Assembly (NCBI GenBank): GCA_023461035.1
Contig: JAEWOD010000016.1
Location: forward strand, 286,378-350,377
Reading direction: 5' to 3'
DNA length: 64,000 bases
Origin: Bacteroidota bacterium
Lineage (GTDB): Bacteria; Bacteroidota; Bacteroidia; Flavobacteriales; Weeksellaceae
A model generated the notes under the pieces. It was not told where the DNA came from, made no database searches, and was given only the letters and a program-made list of their open reading frames with translations. Both the position numbers and the translations under genes were made by a program. Each line of letters begins with the position of its first letter. Within the stretch, counting starts at the first letter, position 1. This document shows positions 16,566 to 26,169 of the stretch, in pieces.

Positions 16566-18143
16566 ATGAAATCTGTTTTATATACCGTTGTTCTTTTTTC
16601 CATTTTTTCTTTTAGAACAAATGCCCAGACACTTGAATGGTTAAATGTTTTTGATGTGCATTCATTCGGAATAGGATCAGGAATTTCTCCAAATAGTTTG
16701 GTCGATAATAACGGGAAAATTGTCACTCAGGTAATTGAGAACGACACGATAAAACTGTATCAAACTGCTGCGGACGGAACCATCATAAATACATACGACT
16801 CAGGCAAAATGAATCATTTCCACTATACTCCACTTATCAGGGTTGGTCAAGATGAGCAAGCGTTTGTATATGAGTCCTTGCCATATCCCGGCTTGTTTTG
16901 GTTGCTTCAGACTGATGATGAGCTAAACGTTACCAAAGAGGTGCAGCTTGAATTTCCTCAAGAAATTTCGTTTCCAAATATTGAAAACCTCATAGAGTAC
17001 AATAACACATTCTACCTAACCGCAACATCAAATGAAAATCATCACTTGTTCAGAATAAATGAAGATGACAGTCTTTTAGAAATTTACAGCGGAAGTTTAG
17101 ATGTTGCTTTTGGAGAGGATTATATACTGCTTGACAACGGAAATGTTATTTTTTCTTACAAAGATGGCGCATATGGCAATGGTCAGATTATCAGATGTTT
17201 TTCCCTTGATGATGAAGAACTTATATGGGAACAAACCATTGATGCCGGAGTTTATAATTTACTGAGTGAATACAAAGTTGTAAACCATGGCAACACACTT
17301 TATGCAGTAGGAAAAGAGGTAGAATGGATTGACGGAGTACTTCATTCACAAATTTCTATTTCGCATGTAAACGCAGATTCAGGAGAAATTTTATTTCAGG
17401 AGCCATTAGTTTGTGATAATTGTTTTGGAACCATAGTCGACTTTGCTTACAACGGCATTAATGACCACATTTATATAAATTTAGTGACAGATAACATTTC
17501 ATTGATTGAAATTGACAATCAATCAGCAGACATTATCAATCAGCAAAGTTTCACGTATGATGTTAATTCTACTCTACCTACTATTGGCGAGAAATCTCAT
17601 ATTCATATTATGGAAAATGGTCAGGTAGTTTTCATTTATAAAAACTATAAGGACGAAATAGAGCAAGATAATCTGTACATTGTTCTGTTGGACAATGAGC
17701 TGAACCCTGTAGGAGAGGAATTAGAAATAAATTTAGACACACACAACAGCAACGAAACACCTACAGACATATTACAATATGATCAAAACAAGATTTTAAT
17801 CACAGGTATATCACCCGATCCAGACCCCTTTATTTTTTGGGAAAAGGTAAGATATTTTACGGCTATGATTGATTTTGAAGATATTTTATCATTAGAAAAT
17901 CAGACGGAAATAACTGACACTGTCATACTCTATCCCAATCCTGTAAAATCAGAATTATTTATACAATCGGACAAAAAGATCGAAAGCATATTGGTATTTG
18001 ATTATTCAGGAAAAAAAGTTCTGTCCATAAAGGATTCCGCTATCAATAAAGTAGATGTATCAGGATTAAATCAAGGGATTTATATAGCTTTGATGAAGGA
18101 TACAGAAGGAAACCGGCATTGGTCGAGGTTCATTAAACAATAA
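16566..18143 (+). CDS. T9SS-sorted exported protein (tandem paralogue 1)
   Basis: Function unknown. The ATG at 16566 begins a clear signal peptide (MKSVLYTVVLFSIFSF...NAQ); the frame runs 35 codons further upstream from a TTG without signal-like sequence. The roughly 420-residue central region has recurrent beta-strand blocks (NLIEYNNTFYLTATS, EDYILLDNGNVIFSYK, LYAVGKEVEW), suggesting a beta-propeller-like fold. The T9SS sorting domain is at the C-terminus (ILYPNPVKSELFIQS, GLNQGIYIALM, ending RFIKQ). It is paralogous along its whole length to the next gene, 25 nt away, and both lie downstream of the candidate LytTR site. Confidence 0.83.
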   Translation: MKSVLYTVVLFSIFSFRTNAQTLEWLNVFDVHSFGIGSGISPNSLVDNNGKIVTQVIENDTIKLYQTAADGTIINTYDSGKMNHFHYTPLIRVGQDEQAFVYESLPYPGLFWLLQTDDELNVTKEVQLEFPQEISFPNIENLIEYNNTFYLTATSNENHHLFRINEDDSLLEIYSGSLDVAFGEDYILLDNGNVIFSYKDGAYGNGQIIRCFSLDDEELIWEQTIDAGVYNLLSEYKVVNHGNTLYAVGKEVEWIDGVLHSQISISHVNADSGEILFQEPLVCDNCFGTIVDFAYNGINDHIYINLVTDNISLIEIDNQSADIINQQSFTYDVNSTLPTIGEKSHIHIMENGQVVFIYKNYKDEIEQDNLYIVLLDNELNPVGEELEINLDTHNSNETPTDILQYDQNKILITGISPDPDPFIFWEKVRYFTAMIDFEDILSLENQTEITDTVILYPNPVKSELFIQSDKKIESILVFDYSGKKVLSIKDSAINKVDVSGLNQGIYIALMKDTEGNRHWSRFIKQ

Positions 18144-18168
18144 TTATAAGCAACACCCTTTGTCCATT

Positions 18169-19755
18169 ATGAAATCAAATATTTACCTGTTTATCATTAT
18201 TTCCATTTTTTCTCTTAGAGCAAACGCACAGGTCGTGGAATGGTTGAATCTTTTTGATGTTCACGGCACCGGATCTGCAATAACACCAAACAGTCTGATT
18301 GATAATGAGGGAAAGATAACAACCTTGGTAGTTGAAGATTATATAATCAAATTATATCAGACAACACAAGACGGAACAATTACCAATATATTCACCTCAG
18401 ACAAAACCAATTACTCTGATTATACTCCTCTTATCAGAACAGGAGATGGTGGTCAGGCACTCGTGTTCAGAGCGAATCCATATCCGGGAACTTTTTGGCT
18501 GCTTCATACGGATGAAAATCTTAATATAATAAAAGATATTGAAATCCAAATTCCCTCGGAAATTTCATTCCCTCATATCAGAAATCTTATTGAATACAAC
18601 AACCAATTTTATCTTACAACAACCTCAAACGGAAACCATCATTTACTGAAAATAAATAACGATGACAGCCTATCCATAATCTACAATGGAAGCATAGAGA
18701 GTTCTCACGGGGAAGACTACATATTGCTTGACAATGGAAATATTATCTTTTCATACAAAAGTAGAAATAACCATATCATCAGGTGTGTGTCTCTTACTAG
18801 TGAGTCTCTTGTATGGGAACAATCCCTAAACACCAACTATGGAAATTTACTGCAATATCGGGTAAAAGAGAACGACAATATTTTATATGCTGTTGGTCTA
18901 GAAAGAGCTTGGGTTGATGGTTCGGCAGATGACAACTTGACTATTTCGCATATTGATGTAACTTCTGGAGAAATCCTTTTTCAGGAACCTGTAGACTTAC
19001 CACCTGTGTGCGACAACTGCTCTGTTGAATTTAATCATTTTGTCTACAACAGCGTCAATGACCATATGTATATAAGCTACATCAGTGGGTTCCCCGAATC
19101 CGCCATTTTGCTGTTTGAAATTGATAATCAGACGACCGGTATCATTAATCAGCATTTCTTTCCTTACATACAAAACACCGAGTTGCTTACCATCATCGGT
19201 CAGGAATCTTATATACATATAAACGAAGACGGTCAGGTCGTATTTTTATACGAAAGTTATAAAGATGAAACCGAAAAAGGGAATCTTTATATTGCCGTTC
19301 TGGATGAACAGCTAAATCCTGTTGGAGAATTACTGGAAATAAATATTGATGAACAAAACAGCAATGAAACTGTTATGCATGTATTGCAGTATGGTCCAAA
19401 CAAGATTTTAATTACCGGAGTGACTCCCGATCCAACTCCCTTTATTTCTTGGGAAGAGACTCGGTTTTTTATAAGCATGATTGATTTGGAAGATGCTTTA
19501 TCATCGGAAAATCAAGTCCAAACATCGAATGCTGTAACACTTTACCCAAATCCCGTAAAATCAGAATTATTTATACGTTCAGATAAAAACATCGAAAGCA
19601 TATCGATTTTTGATTATTCGGGGAAGAAAATTTTATCTTTAAACAGTCACAATAATAAAAAGCTAGATGTATCGGGATTAAGTCAGGGAATTTATTTGAT
19701 GTTAATCAAAGACATAGACGGAAACCAGCACTGGTCGAAATTTATAAAACAATAA
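18169..19755 (+). CDS. T9SS-sorted exported protein (tandem paralogue 2)
   Basis: Function unknown. Full-length paralogue of the preceding gene: shared VEWLNLFDVHG opening after the signal peptide, SFPHIRNLIEYNNQFYLTTTS, GEDYILLDNGNIIFSYK, the paired cysteines in VCDNC, and a near-identical sorting domain (TLYPNPVKSELFIRS, GLSQGIYLMLI, ending KFIKQ). The ATG at 18169 starts MKSNIYLFIIISIFSLRANA, and 528 aa matches the paralogue; a TTG three codons earlier is unlikely. The spacing implies one mRNA with its partner, so the pair may be co-exported and surface-located together. Confidence 0.83.
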   Translation: MKSNIYLFIIISIFSLRANAQVVEWLNLFDVHGTGSAITPNSLIDNEGKITTLVVEDYIIKLYQTTQDGTITNIFTSDKTNYSDYTPLIRTGDGGQALVFRANPYPGTFWLLHTDENLNIIKDIEIQIPSEISFPHIRNLIEYNNQFYLTTTSNGNHHLLKINNDDSLSIIYNGSIESSHGEDYILLDNGNIIFSYKSRNNHIIRCVSLTSESLVWEQSLNTNYGNLLQYRVKENDNILYAVGLERAWVDGSADDNLTISHIDVTSGEILFQEPVDLPPVCDNCSVEFNHFVYNSVNDHMYISYISGFPESAILLFEIDNQTTGIINQHFFPYIQNTELLTIIGQESYIHINEDGQVVFLYESYKDETEKGNLYIAVLDEQLNPVGELLEINIDEQNSNETVMHVLQYGPNKILITGVTPDPTPFISWEETRFFISMIDLEDALSSENQVQTSNAVTLYPNPVKSELFIRSDKNIESISIFDYSGKKILSLNSHNNKKLDVSGLSQGIYLMLIKDIDGNQHWSKFIKQ

Positions 19756-19785
19756 TCATCAGGTACAAACAAGAGAAATTTAAAG

Positions 19786-19815
19786 ACCTCCAAGGTTTTT
19801 GAAGCCCTGGAGGTT
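19786..19815 (+). terminator. Imperfect hairpin between convergent genes
   Basis: ACCTCCAAGG pairs with CCCTGGAGGT (8 of 10 matches) around a T-rich loop. It lies between the exported paralogue and the convergent VWA gene. It may be a degenerate member of the palindromic intergenic repeats seen elsewhere in the window. Confidence 0.45.
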
Positions 19816-19823
19816 GGGTAGGA

Positions 19824-21404
19824 TTATAAATCTTCTGCTTTTCTTACCAGTCCCAAAAATTCAGAGCGATAACCTTCGTCATCCTTTCCCATTCCCGATT
19901 TCGCCCAAGTTAATACATCTGAATAGGTATAGTCTTTCGCAAATTTCGAATCGCGAAGCAGCAAACCAAATCCGGCAACTGCGCCCACGAATTGCTGATC
20001 CTGACTTGCCGAACTCCAAGATTTCAAATCCGAAGTTTTTACGACTTCTGAAATCAACTTACTGGTTTCGGAATCAATCGGTTTGTATCGAAGTTTCAGC
20101 GTTACTAAATCCGAATTGTTATTTCCTGCGGATGTGTTTTGGTATTTAAGTGGATCCACGTTTCCGGCTTGGGATTTTCCGCCTTTTGGAACGATTTCGT
20201 AAATTGCCGTTACGTTATGTCCTGCTCCCAATTCACCTGCATCTTTGGTGTCGTCATTAAAATCTTCGTTGTTCAGCAAACGGTTTTCATACCCGATTAA
20301 CCGATATTCTTCTACGGTATTGGGATTAAATTCCACTTGGATTTTCACGTCCTTGGCGATGGTAAATAAGTTCGCTGTTAATTCCTTTTTGAATACTTTT
20401 TGGGCTTCGCCCCAATTGTCGATGTAGAAATAATTTCCGTTTCCTTTGTTGGAAATCAACTCCATCATCTGGTCGTTGTAATTACCCATTCCAAATCCGC
20501 AAATCGTTAAGAAAACCTTTGATTTAGCTTCTTTCTGGATCAAATCCAGCAACCCGCTATCCGAAGTGTTTCCTACATTAAAATCACCGTCGGTAGCGAG
20601 AATCACGCGATTATTTCCTCCATCAATGAAATTTTCTCTTGCGATTTTATACGCCATTTCGATTCCGCCTGCACCGTTGGTAGAACCACCCGACTGCAAA
20701 GCATCCAATGCCTCTTCAATTTTTTCAATATTCCGAACCGATGTGCTTTCCAAAACCACTCCGGCATCGCCGGCATACTTAACGATTGCAACTTTGCTTT
20801 TCGGGTCTAAATTTTGCGCCATCAATTTGAACGAACGAGCCAACAATGGAAGCTTATTCTGATCACTCATAGAACCGGAAACGTCAATCAGGAAAACCAA
20901 GTTGGATGGTCTTAAGTTTTCATAATCGATTTTCTTTCCCTGAATGCCGATTCGAAGTAATTGATGCTCTTTGTTCCAAGGCGATTCTGTCAATTCGGTT
21001 GACACGGAAAAAGGCGTTTCTCCGGTCGGATTCGGGTAATTGTACGAAAAATAATTGATCATTTCTTCTATGCGAATTGCCCCTTTTTCAGGTTTTTGTC
21101 CGTTTTCGATGAAACGGCGGACATTGGCGTAAGAAGCATTGTCCACGTCAATGGAGAACGTGGAAAGCGGATTGTCTTTTGCATTTTTAAATTCATTTTC
21201 CACGATTTCAGCATAGCGTTCCGTATTGTGCTGAACGATTACGGGTTCTCCGTCCGGAGCCGGTGCAATTTCGTAAGCTGCATCGGCGGCTTCTTTCACA
21301 GCATATTTTTCTTGCATTCCTTGATTTCCGCAGGAGCTCAATGTAATCAAACCAATAAGAGATAGTCCGATTCCTAAATTTCTGATTAAAATGTTTTGTG
21401 TCAT
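19824..21404 (-). CDS. YfbK-like von Willebrand factor A lipoprotein
   Basis: Envelope lipoprotein with a metal-binding VWA domain, probably a protein-interaction module. The lipobox ends at Cys25 (LITLSSC). The N-terminal VWF-associated region (PLSTFSIDVDNASYANVRRF) is typical of YfbK. The VWA domain (about 168-345) has a complete MIDAS opening DVSGS (Asp174, Ser176, Ser178), T in GGSTNGAGG and D in ILATDGDFNVG. The C-terminal DUF3520-type region has LVTLKLRYKP and VAGFGLLLRDS. The 526 aa length is usual. It is monocistronic and divergent from the TPR sensor kinase. Confidence 0.88.
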   Translation of the reverse strand: MTQNILIRNLGIGLSLIGLITLSSCGNQGMQEKYAVKEAADAAYEIAPAPDGEPVIVQHNTERYAEIVENEFKNAKDNPLSTFSIDVDNASYANVRRFIENGQKPEKGAIRIEEMINYFSYNYPNPTGETPFSVSTELTESPWNKEHQLLRIGIQGKKIDYENLRPSNLVFLIDVSGSMSDQNKLPLLARSFKLMAQNLDPKSKVAIVKYAGDAGVVLESTSVRNIEKIEEALDALQSGGSTNGAGGIEMAYKIARENFIDGGNNRVILATDGDFNVGNTSDSGLLDLIQKEAKSKVFLTICGFGMGNYNDQMMELISNKGNGNYFYIDNWGEAQKVFKKELTANLFTIAKDVKIQVEFNPNTVEEYRLIGYENRLLNNEDFNDDTKDAGELGAGHNVTAIYEIVPKGGKSQAGNVDPLKYQNTSAGNNNSDLVTLKLRYKPIDSETSKLISEVVKTSDLKSWSSASQDQQFVGAVAGFGLLLRDSKFAKDYTYSDVLTWAKSGMGKDDEGYRSEFLGLVRKAEDL

Positions 21405-21769
21405 AACAATGGATTTTTAAAGAATTGATGCCACGAAGAAAGAAAGGGTTGTGCAGAAATCAAGAAAAAGAGCTTGTAAAGTTTTTGTAATGTGATTTGA
21501 ATGTTTTGTAAAAGATTATTTTAATTTACAAGAAACTCATAATAAATTAGTTACAGATATATACTTCAAAATTTTTGAAACCTTCAAGGTTTGAATTCTT
21601 TCAATATCTCAATAAAGAAAAACCTTGATTAGGTTTTAAATTGTACAAAAAATGAAGAGTGACTATTGATTCCAATTGCAGGATTTTTCAAAATATAAAT
21701 TATTGTATTGAATTTGAGTTATAAGTATTCATTTTTTCATACCTTAATTGCATTCAAAATACAAAGGCT
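21405..21769. other. Divergent intergenic region, 365 bp
   Basis: No gene seen. AT-rich spacer between the VWA gene and the TPR sensor kinase. It holds a short palindrome AAACCTTCAAGGTTT (21579-21593) followed by a degenerate relative near 21620-21636, resembling the dispersed hairpins elsewhere. A TTTG (21714-21717) and TACCTTAA (21740-21747) 22 nt apart could be a weak promoter for the kinase. Confidence 0.5.
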
Positions 21770-23776
21770 ATGCGACTCAATTACTATCTTGTGCTTGGTC
21801 TGTTTTTATTTGGGGCATTCGGCTACCCGCAGCAGACGGTATTGGACAGTCTTGAAGTAGTCGTTGCCCGAAACACCCGTGATGAGGAGATGGCAAAAAC
21901 CCTGAACAGAATTTCCTGGGAATATAGCCGGAAAGACATTGAAAAGGCAAAAATCTACGCATGGAAAGCCAAATCACTCTCCCGGGAAATAGGAAATAAC
22001 AAAACCCTTGGCACTTCCTACTCCCATCTTGTTACACTTCATAAAAATGCCGGTGAAACAGATAGTGCGGCATTTTATCTCACCTCATTAAAGAATTTGA
22101 CGGACGGAGCTTCAAAGGATGATACGGATAAACTGAACCTGACCTATCATTCCACCGCAGGCCTTTATTTTAAGTCTATCGGAAAAAGCAAAACCGCTTT
22201 GCCTCATCTTTTAAACGCGTATGAAATCGCAAAAAGAACAAGCAATGTTACAGACGCCTCAGGGCAGGCGCTGAATGTAGGCAATTGTTACTATGCCTTT
22301 GCCGATTACAAAAAAGCGCTTGACTATTTTTTGATAGCATTGAAAGGTTTTGAAACTATGGGAAACAAGGCCGGACAATCGTTTTGCTACAACAGTATTT
22401 CCAATTGTTATTACGAGTTGAAACTAAATGAACAATCACTCCAATATCTACAAAAATCCTATAAACTGAAAACAGAACTGGGTGACAGGCAGGGATTGAC
22501 AAATACGAACCAAAATTTTGGAAACATCTATATGGCAATGGGGGATCTTGTAAAAGCGGAAAAATACTTTAACAAAGCGATCGCGTTAAACACCGAAATG
22601 GAAAATAATTCCGGCCTAATGCAAAATTATTTCAATATGGGAAGATTGTATTCCGAAACCAATCCCGAAAAAGCAATTTCCTATTTTGAAAAAAGCAAGG
22701 CTTTGGCAATAAAGGGTGATAATAGCGGCATGGTCTCAAGGATTGAACTTGAAATGCTGGCCGTTAAAAATCTTAATGAAAAGCGGCCGGAATCCGAAAG
22801 AGAAGCAGTTAAAAATTTAGAATTGCTCTCAAATGAAGGAGTGAAATACCGCGAAGTTTACGGCTACCAGAATCTGGCTGAATATTATACCCAAACCAAA
22901 CAGTTTGATAAAGCGCTGGAGTACACCCGGAAATTTCACGACTTAAAAGACAGCCTCAAAAGCGAAGAAATACAGTTGCATTTTAAAACCATAGAGGAAC
23001 GATACAACAAGGAAAAAAACGAGAAGCAAATCACCCTGCTCCGGAAAGACAAAGAGATTGATGCTCAAAAGCTGAAACAGCAACGTTCATGGATCATCAT
23101 TTTCGGTCTTTTGACCTTATTGGCAGGGTTTGGTATATGGGTAATCATCAGCAGAAGCCGTGTAAGGCAGCAAATGAAAGAGCTGGAATTGCGCAACGGC
23201 ATCGCTGCCGACCTGCACGATGAAGTAGGAAGTTCCCTGAGCAGTATTTATATGCTGAGCCAATTGGCCGGCAGAACCCACCCTGAAGAGGGAGCCGGCA
23301 TTTTGGACAAGGTGAAAACAAATGCCAAAGAAACCATGGAAAAAATGGACGATATAGTTTGGATGATAAAACCCGTGAACAGCCAGTCAGAAAGCTTGAA
23401 GGAAAGGATACGGCGGTTTATTCTGGAGGCCTGTGAACTTCAAGGTATTGCCTGCAAATTGGAAATAGATGGTCTGGATGAAGAAAAACTGACCGTACCG
23501 CAAAAGAAAAACCTGTATCTGGTTTTTAAAGAAGCCGTTAACAACGTCTTTAAGTATGCCGACACCCAAAAACTGGAGATAAGGATAGCACAGAGCAGCA
23601 AAGAATTGGATATGCTGATTCAGGATTATGGAAAAGGATTTGAACAAGAAAATACAAAAAAAGGAAACGGGATACAAAATATGAAAGCCCGCGCCGCCGA
23701 ATTAAAGGGCAAGTTAACGGTGACATCCCGTTACGGCGAAGGAACCAAAATCCAATTGGATTTCCCGTTGGGGTAA
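21770..23776 (+). CDS. TPR-containing NarX-type sensor histidine kinase
   Basis: Membrane histidine kinase of the HisKA_3 class that phosphorylates the NarL-type regulator encoded 58 nt downstream. The 668-aa protein has a signal peptide (to about residue 22), five or six TPR units (about 80-340, e.g. ALDYFLIALKGFETMGNKAG), a coiled coil, one transmembrane helix (about 441-460), the dimerisation/phosphoacceptor motif ADLHDEVGSSLSSIY with His483, and an ATPase domain (KNLYLVFKEAVNNVFKYA, GNGIQNMKARAAELKG). The TPRs are inferred to be the sensing part, outside the membrane. It stands immediately upstream of secreted proteins, as does the LytS-type kinase at 13 kb. Confidence 0.9.
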   Translation: MRLNYYLVLGLFLFGAFGYPQQTVLDSLEVVVARNTRDEEMAKTLNRISWEYSRKDIEKAKIYAWKAKSLSREIGNNKTLGTSYSHLVTLHKNAGETDSAAFYLTSLKNLTDGASKDDTDKLNLTYHSTAGLYFKSIGKSKTALPHLLNAYEIAKRTSNVTDASGQALNVGNCYYAFADYKKALDYFLIALKGFETMGNKAGQSFCYNSISNCYYELKLNEQSLQYLQKSYKLKTELGDRQGLTNTNQNFGNIYMAMGDLVKAEKYFNKAIALNTEMENNSGLMQNYFNMGRLYSETNPEKAISYFEKSKALAIKGDNSGMVSRIELEMLAVKNLNEKRPESEREAVKNLELLSNEGVKYREVYGYQNLAEYYTQTKQFDKALEYTRKFHDLKDSLKSEEIQLHFKTIEERYNKEKNEKQITLLRKDKEIDAQKLKQQRSWIIIFGLLTLLAGFGIWVIISRSRVRQQMKELELRNGIAADLHDEVGSSLSSIYMLSQLAGRTHPEEGAGILDKVKTNAKETMEKMDDIVWMIKPVNSQSESLKERIRRFILEACELQGIACKLEIDGLDEEKLTVPQKKNLYLVFKEAVNNVFKYADTQKLEIRIAQSSKELDMLIQDYGKGFEQENTKKGNGIQNMKARAAELKGKLTVTSRYGEGTKIQLDFPLG

Positions 23777-23789
23777 ATAGTTCACCCAA

Positions 23790-23828
23790 TCTCGGTATTT
23801 CGCTCATTGGGAAGAACCCTTACTTTTG
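23790..23828 (+). promoter_or_regulatory. Promoter region of the NarL-type regulator, with shared TCTCGGTATT motif
   Basis: TCTCGGTATT at 23790-23799 is followed after exactly 21 nt by the -7 box TACTTTTG (23821-23828). The same 10-mer recurs with the same 21-nt spacing at 24547. The 10-mer is bracketed here by CCCAAT and ATTGGG, complementary hexamers at 23785 and 23806. The -7 box ends 5 nt before the ATG, suggesting a leaderless transcript. Confidence 0.55.
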
Positions 23829-23833
23829 TAATC

Positions 23834-24478
23834 ATGGAGCAAAAAACAAAGGTTTGCATTTTTGAGGACAACAGGCACCTTCGGGAAAGCCTCGAGTTAA
23901 TGCTGAATATTTCGGATGGTTTTGAGTGCGCGGGCGCATACCCCAATTGTGATGACCTAATCGGAGTATTGACCCGCAGTGAAGCCTCCATCTGTTTGAT
24001 GGACATTGAAATGCCGGGTATCAGCGGTATTGAAGCCACCCGAGTCATCAAATCTAAATTGCCTCACGTCCATGTGCTCATACAAACGGTTTTTTCCAAT
24101 GATGATTCCATTTTTCAGGCCATTTGCGCAGGAGCATCGGGTTATATATTAAAAACGACATCTCCTGAACTTTACATCGAAGCATTGAAAGACGTTCAGA
24201 GCGGAGGCGCTCCCATGACCCCAAGCATCGCCAAAAGGGTTCTCCAATTGTTCAAGGTAAATTTACAGCCGGCTTCTGACAAAACCTACCAACTTACCGA
24301 AAAGGAAAAACAAGTGCTTCAGCAGCTCACCTTGGGAAAAAGCTACAAAATGATAGCCGGAGAGTTGCAGATTTCCTCTGAAACCATCAAGACACATATA
24401 AAGAACATTTATATAAAACTTCATGTACATTCAGGGCCGGAAGCCGTAGCCAAAGCCATTCAGGAGCGGTTGGTCTGA
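23834..24478 (+). CDS. NarL/FixJ-family response regulator
   Basis: Two-domain regulator paired with the upstream HisKA_3 kinase. The receiver (residues 1-120) has the acidic pair ED at 11-12, phosphoacceptor Asp57 in CLMDIEMPGISG, and Lys in YILKTTSPE. The LuxR-type helix-turn-helix (about 148-210) reads LTEKEKQVLQQL...SSETIKTHIKNIYIKL. The ATG at 23834 was chosen because the nine upstream codons overlap the -7 box and lack family similarity; this gives 214 aa, normal for the family. It may control itself and the exported protein gene downstream through the shared TCTCGGTATT motif. Confidence 0.92.
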   Translation: MEQKTKVCIFEDNRHLRESLELMLNISDGFECAGAYPNCDDLIGVLTRSEASICLMDIEMPGISGIEATRVIKSKLPHVHVLIQTVFSNDDSIFQAICAGASGYILKTTSPELYIEALKDVQSGGAPMTPSIAKRVLQLFKVNLQPASDKTYQLTEKEKQVLQQLTLGKSYKMIAGELQISSETIKTHIKNIYIKLHVHSGPEAVAKAIQERLV

Positions 24479-24492
24479 CCTAACACCCCTAA

Positions 24493-24506
24493 CTGCCGTC
24501 AGGCAG
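24493..24506. repeat. Short palindromic repeat CTGCC-GTCA-GGCAG
   Basis: A GC-rich hairpin in an otherwise C-rich spacer between the regulator and the first exported repeat protein. It has the look of the small dispersed GC-rich palindromes common in Bacteroidota intergenic DNA. Confidence 0.45.
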
Positions 24507-24546
24507 GCAACATCCAACATCCATCACCCACCCCCACATCCCCCGT

Positions 24547-24585
24547 TCTCGGTATTGACCGGCTTTCACCTGTTTCCCAACTTTG
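24547..24585 (+). promoter_or_regulatory. Promoter of the beta-repeat protein with TCTCGGTATT motif
   Basis: TCTCGGTATT (24547-24556) is followed after 21 nt by CAACTTTG (24578-24585), one mismatch from TAnnTTTG, and TATTG at 24553-24557 sits 20 nt upstream as a possible -33 element. The arrangement copies that in front of the adjacent response regulator gene, suggesting co-regulation. Confidence 0.5.
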
Positions 24586-24607
24586 CTTCAAACAAAAAAT
24601 CACGGTT

Positions 24608-26158
24608 ATGAAAAAAAATCATTTATTCTTAGTCCTGCTGGCTTTTTCTACGATAGCGAAAGCACAGTCAGCGCCTGAAATTCAATGGCAGAAATCTCTT
24701 GGCGGGAGTGATTCCGAAGATGCTTACTCTGTTCAGCAGACTTCGGACGGCGGCTTTATCGTTGCCGGACGGTCTGAATCAACCGACGGCGATGTGAGCG
24801 AAAATCACGGCGACGGTGACTATTGGGTCGTAAAGCTCGATAGCAGCGGAGTTATTGTATGGGAGAAATCCCTTGGCGGGAGTGGTACTGAAGTTGCCAG
24901 TTCAGTTCAGCAGACCGCGGACGGAGGATATATCGTGGCAGGAGAAAGTTCGTCCGACGACGGAGATGTGAGCGGAAACCACGGCAATTATGACTATTGG
25001 GTCGTAAAGTTAGGCAGCAGTGGGGATATTGTATGGCAGAAATCCCTTGGCGGGAGTGGTTCTGAAGCTGCCCGTTCAGTTCAGCAGACAGCGGACGGCG
25101 GCTATATCGTTGCCGGATATTCCTATTCAGACGACGGCGATGTGAGCGGAAATAACGGCAGTTATGACTATTGGGTTGTGAAGCTCGACGGCAGCGGAAC
25201 TATTGTATGGCAGAAATCCCTTGGCGGGAGTGGTTATGATGAAGCTTACTCTGTTCAGCAGACTTCGGACGGCGGGTATATCGTTGCCGGTTATGCTAAT
25301 TCAGACGATGGCGATGTGAGCGGAAATCACGGAAATGCTGACTATTGGGTCGTAAAGTTAAACGGCAGCGGGAATATTGTATGGCAGAAACCCCTTGGCG
25401 GGAGCGGATCTGAAGTTGCTTACTCTGTTCAGCAGACCGCGGACGGCGGCTATATCGTTGCCGGACTGTCTGAATCAAACGACGGCGATGTGAGCGGAAA
25501 TCATGGCAATACTGACTATTGGGTCGTAAAGCTCGACAGCGGCGGCGATATGGTATGGCAGAAATCCCTTGGCGGGACTGATGGTGATGCTGCTTATTCC
25601 GTCCGGCAGACCGCGGACGGCGGCTATGTCGTTGCCGGTTATGCTAATTCAGACGACGGTGATGTGAGCGGAAACCACGGCAGTCAGGACTATTGGGTAG
25701 TGAAGTTAGACGGCAGCGGGGATATTGTATGGCAGAAATCCCTCGGCGGGAACGATGGTGATTTTGCAAGCTCCATTCAGCAGACAGCGGACGGCGGTTA
25801 TATCGTTGCCGGATATTCCTATTCAGACGACGGCGATGTTACGGGGCATCACGGTACTTACGAATATGCTGACTATTGGGTCGTGAAGCTCTCGGCAGAC
25901 GGGATGGCAGTGCAGGACATCGCGGCAGGTAATCTGATGATGTATCCCAATCCTACCCGTGATTTTGTCAACCTGCAGGGTTTGGAAAAGGGAACGAACA
26001 TCCGGATTTTTGATATGTCAGGAAAAACGGTTTACACCGGAACGGCAGCAAATGAAACGTTGCAAATCAGTATTCAGAACCTGAATTCCGGGATTTATGC
26101 AGTGGAATTTGAGCAGAACGGCAAAAAATACGCTAAAAAATTAATTGTCAAAGAATAA
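24608..26158 (+). CDS. T9SS-sorted protein with seven ~54-residue repeats
   Basis: Secreted repeat protein of unknown ligand. After the signal peptide (ends AKAQ, residue 20) come seven near-identical units of about 54 residues (about 27-430), each of the form WQKSLGGSGSE...SVQQTADGGYIVAG...DGDVSGNHG..DYWVVKLD, which probably fold into a seven-bladed beta-propeller. The DGD/NHG segments could bind Ca2+. The T9SS sorting domain is at about 442-516 (MYPNPTRDFVNL, LNSGIYAVEF, ending KLIVKE). First of three exported genes after the NarL-type regulator; the next follows after 11 nt. Confidence 0.87.
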   Translation: MKKNHLFLVLLAFSTIAKAQSAPEIQWQKSLGGSDSEDAYSVQQTSDGGFIVAGRSESTDGDVSENHGDGDYWVVKLDSSGVIVWEKSLGGSGTEVASSVQQTADGGYIVAGESSSDDGDVSGNHGNYDYWVVKLGSSGDIVWQKSLGGSGSEAARSVQQTADGGYIVAGYSYSDDGDVSGNNGSYDYWVVKLDGSGTIVWQKSLGGSGYDEAYSVQQTSDGGYIVAGYANSDDGDVSGNHGNADYWVVKLNGSGNIVWQKPLGGSGSEVAYSVQQTADGGYIVAGLSESNDGDVSGNHGNTDYWVVKLDSGGDMVWQKSLGGTDGDAAYSVRQTADGGYVVAGYANSDDGDVSGNHGSQDYWVVKLDGSGDIVWQKSLGGNDGDFASSIQQTADGGYIVAGYSYSDDGDVTGHHGTYEYADYWVVKLSADGMAVQDIAAGNLMMYPNPTRDFVNLQGLEKGTNIRIFDMSGKTVYTGTAANETLQISIQNLNSGIYAVEFEQNGKKYAKKLIVKE

Positions 26159-26169
26159 AAATCATCAAT

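Noticed and set aside
24683..25890. Regularly spaced repeats considered as a CRISPR array
   Set aside because: The units are about 160 bp, fully coding and without unique spacers.
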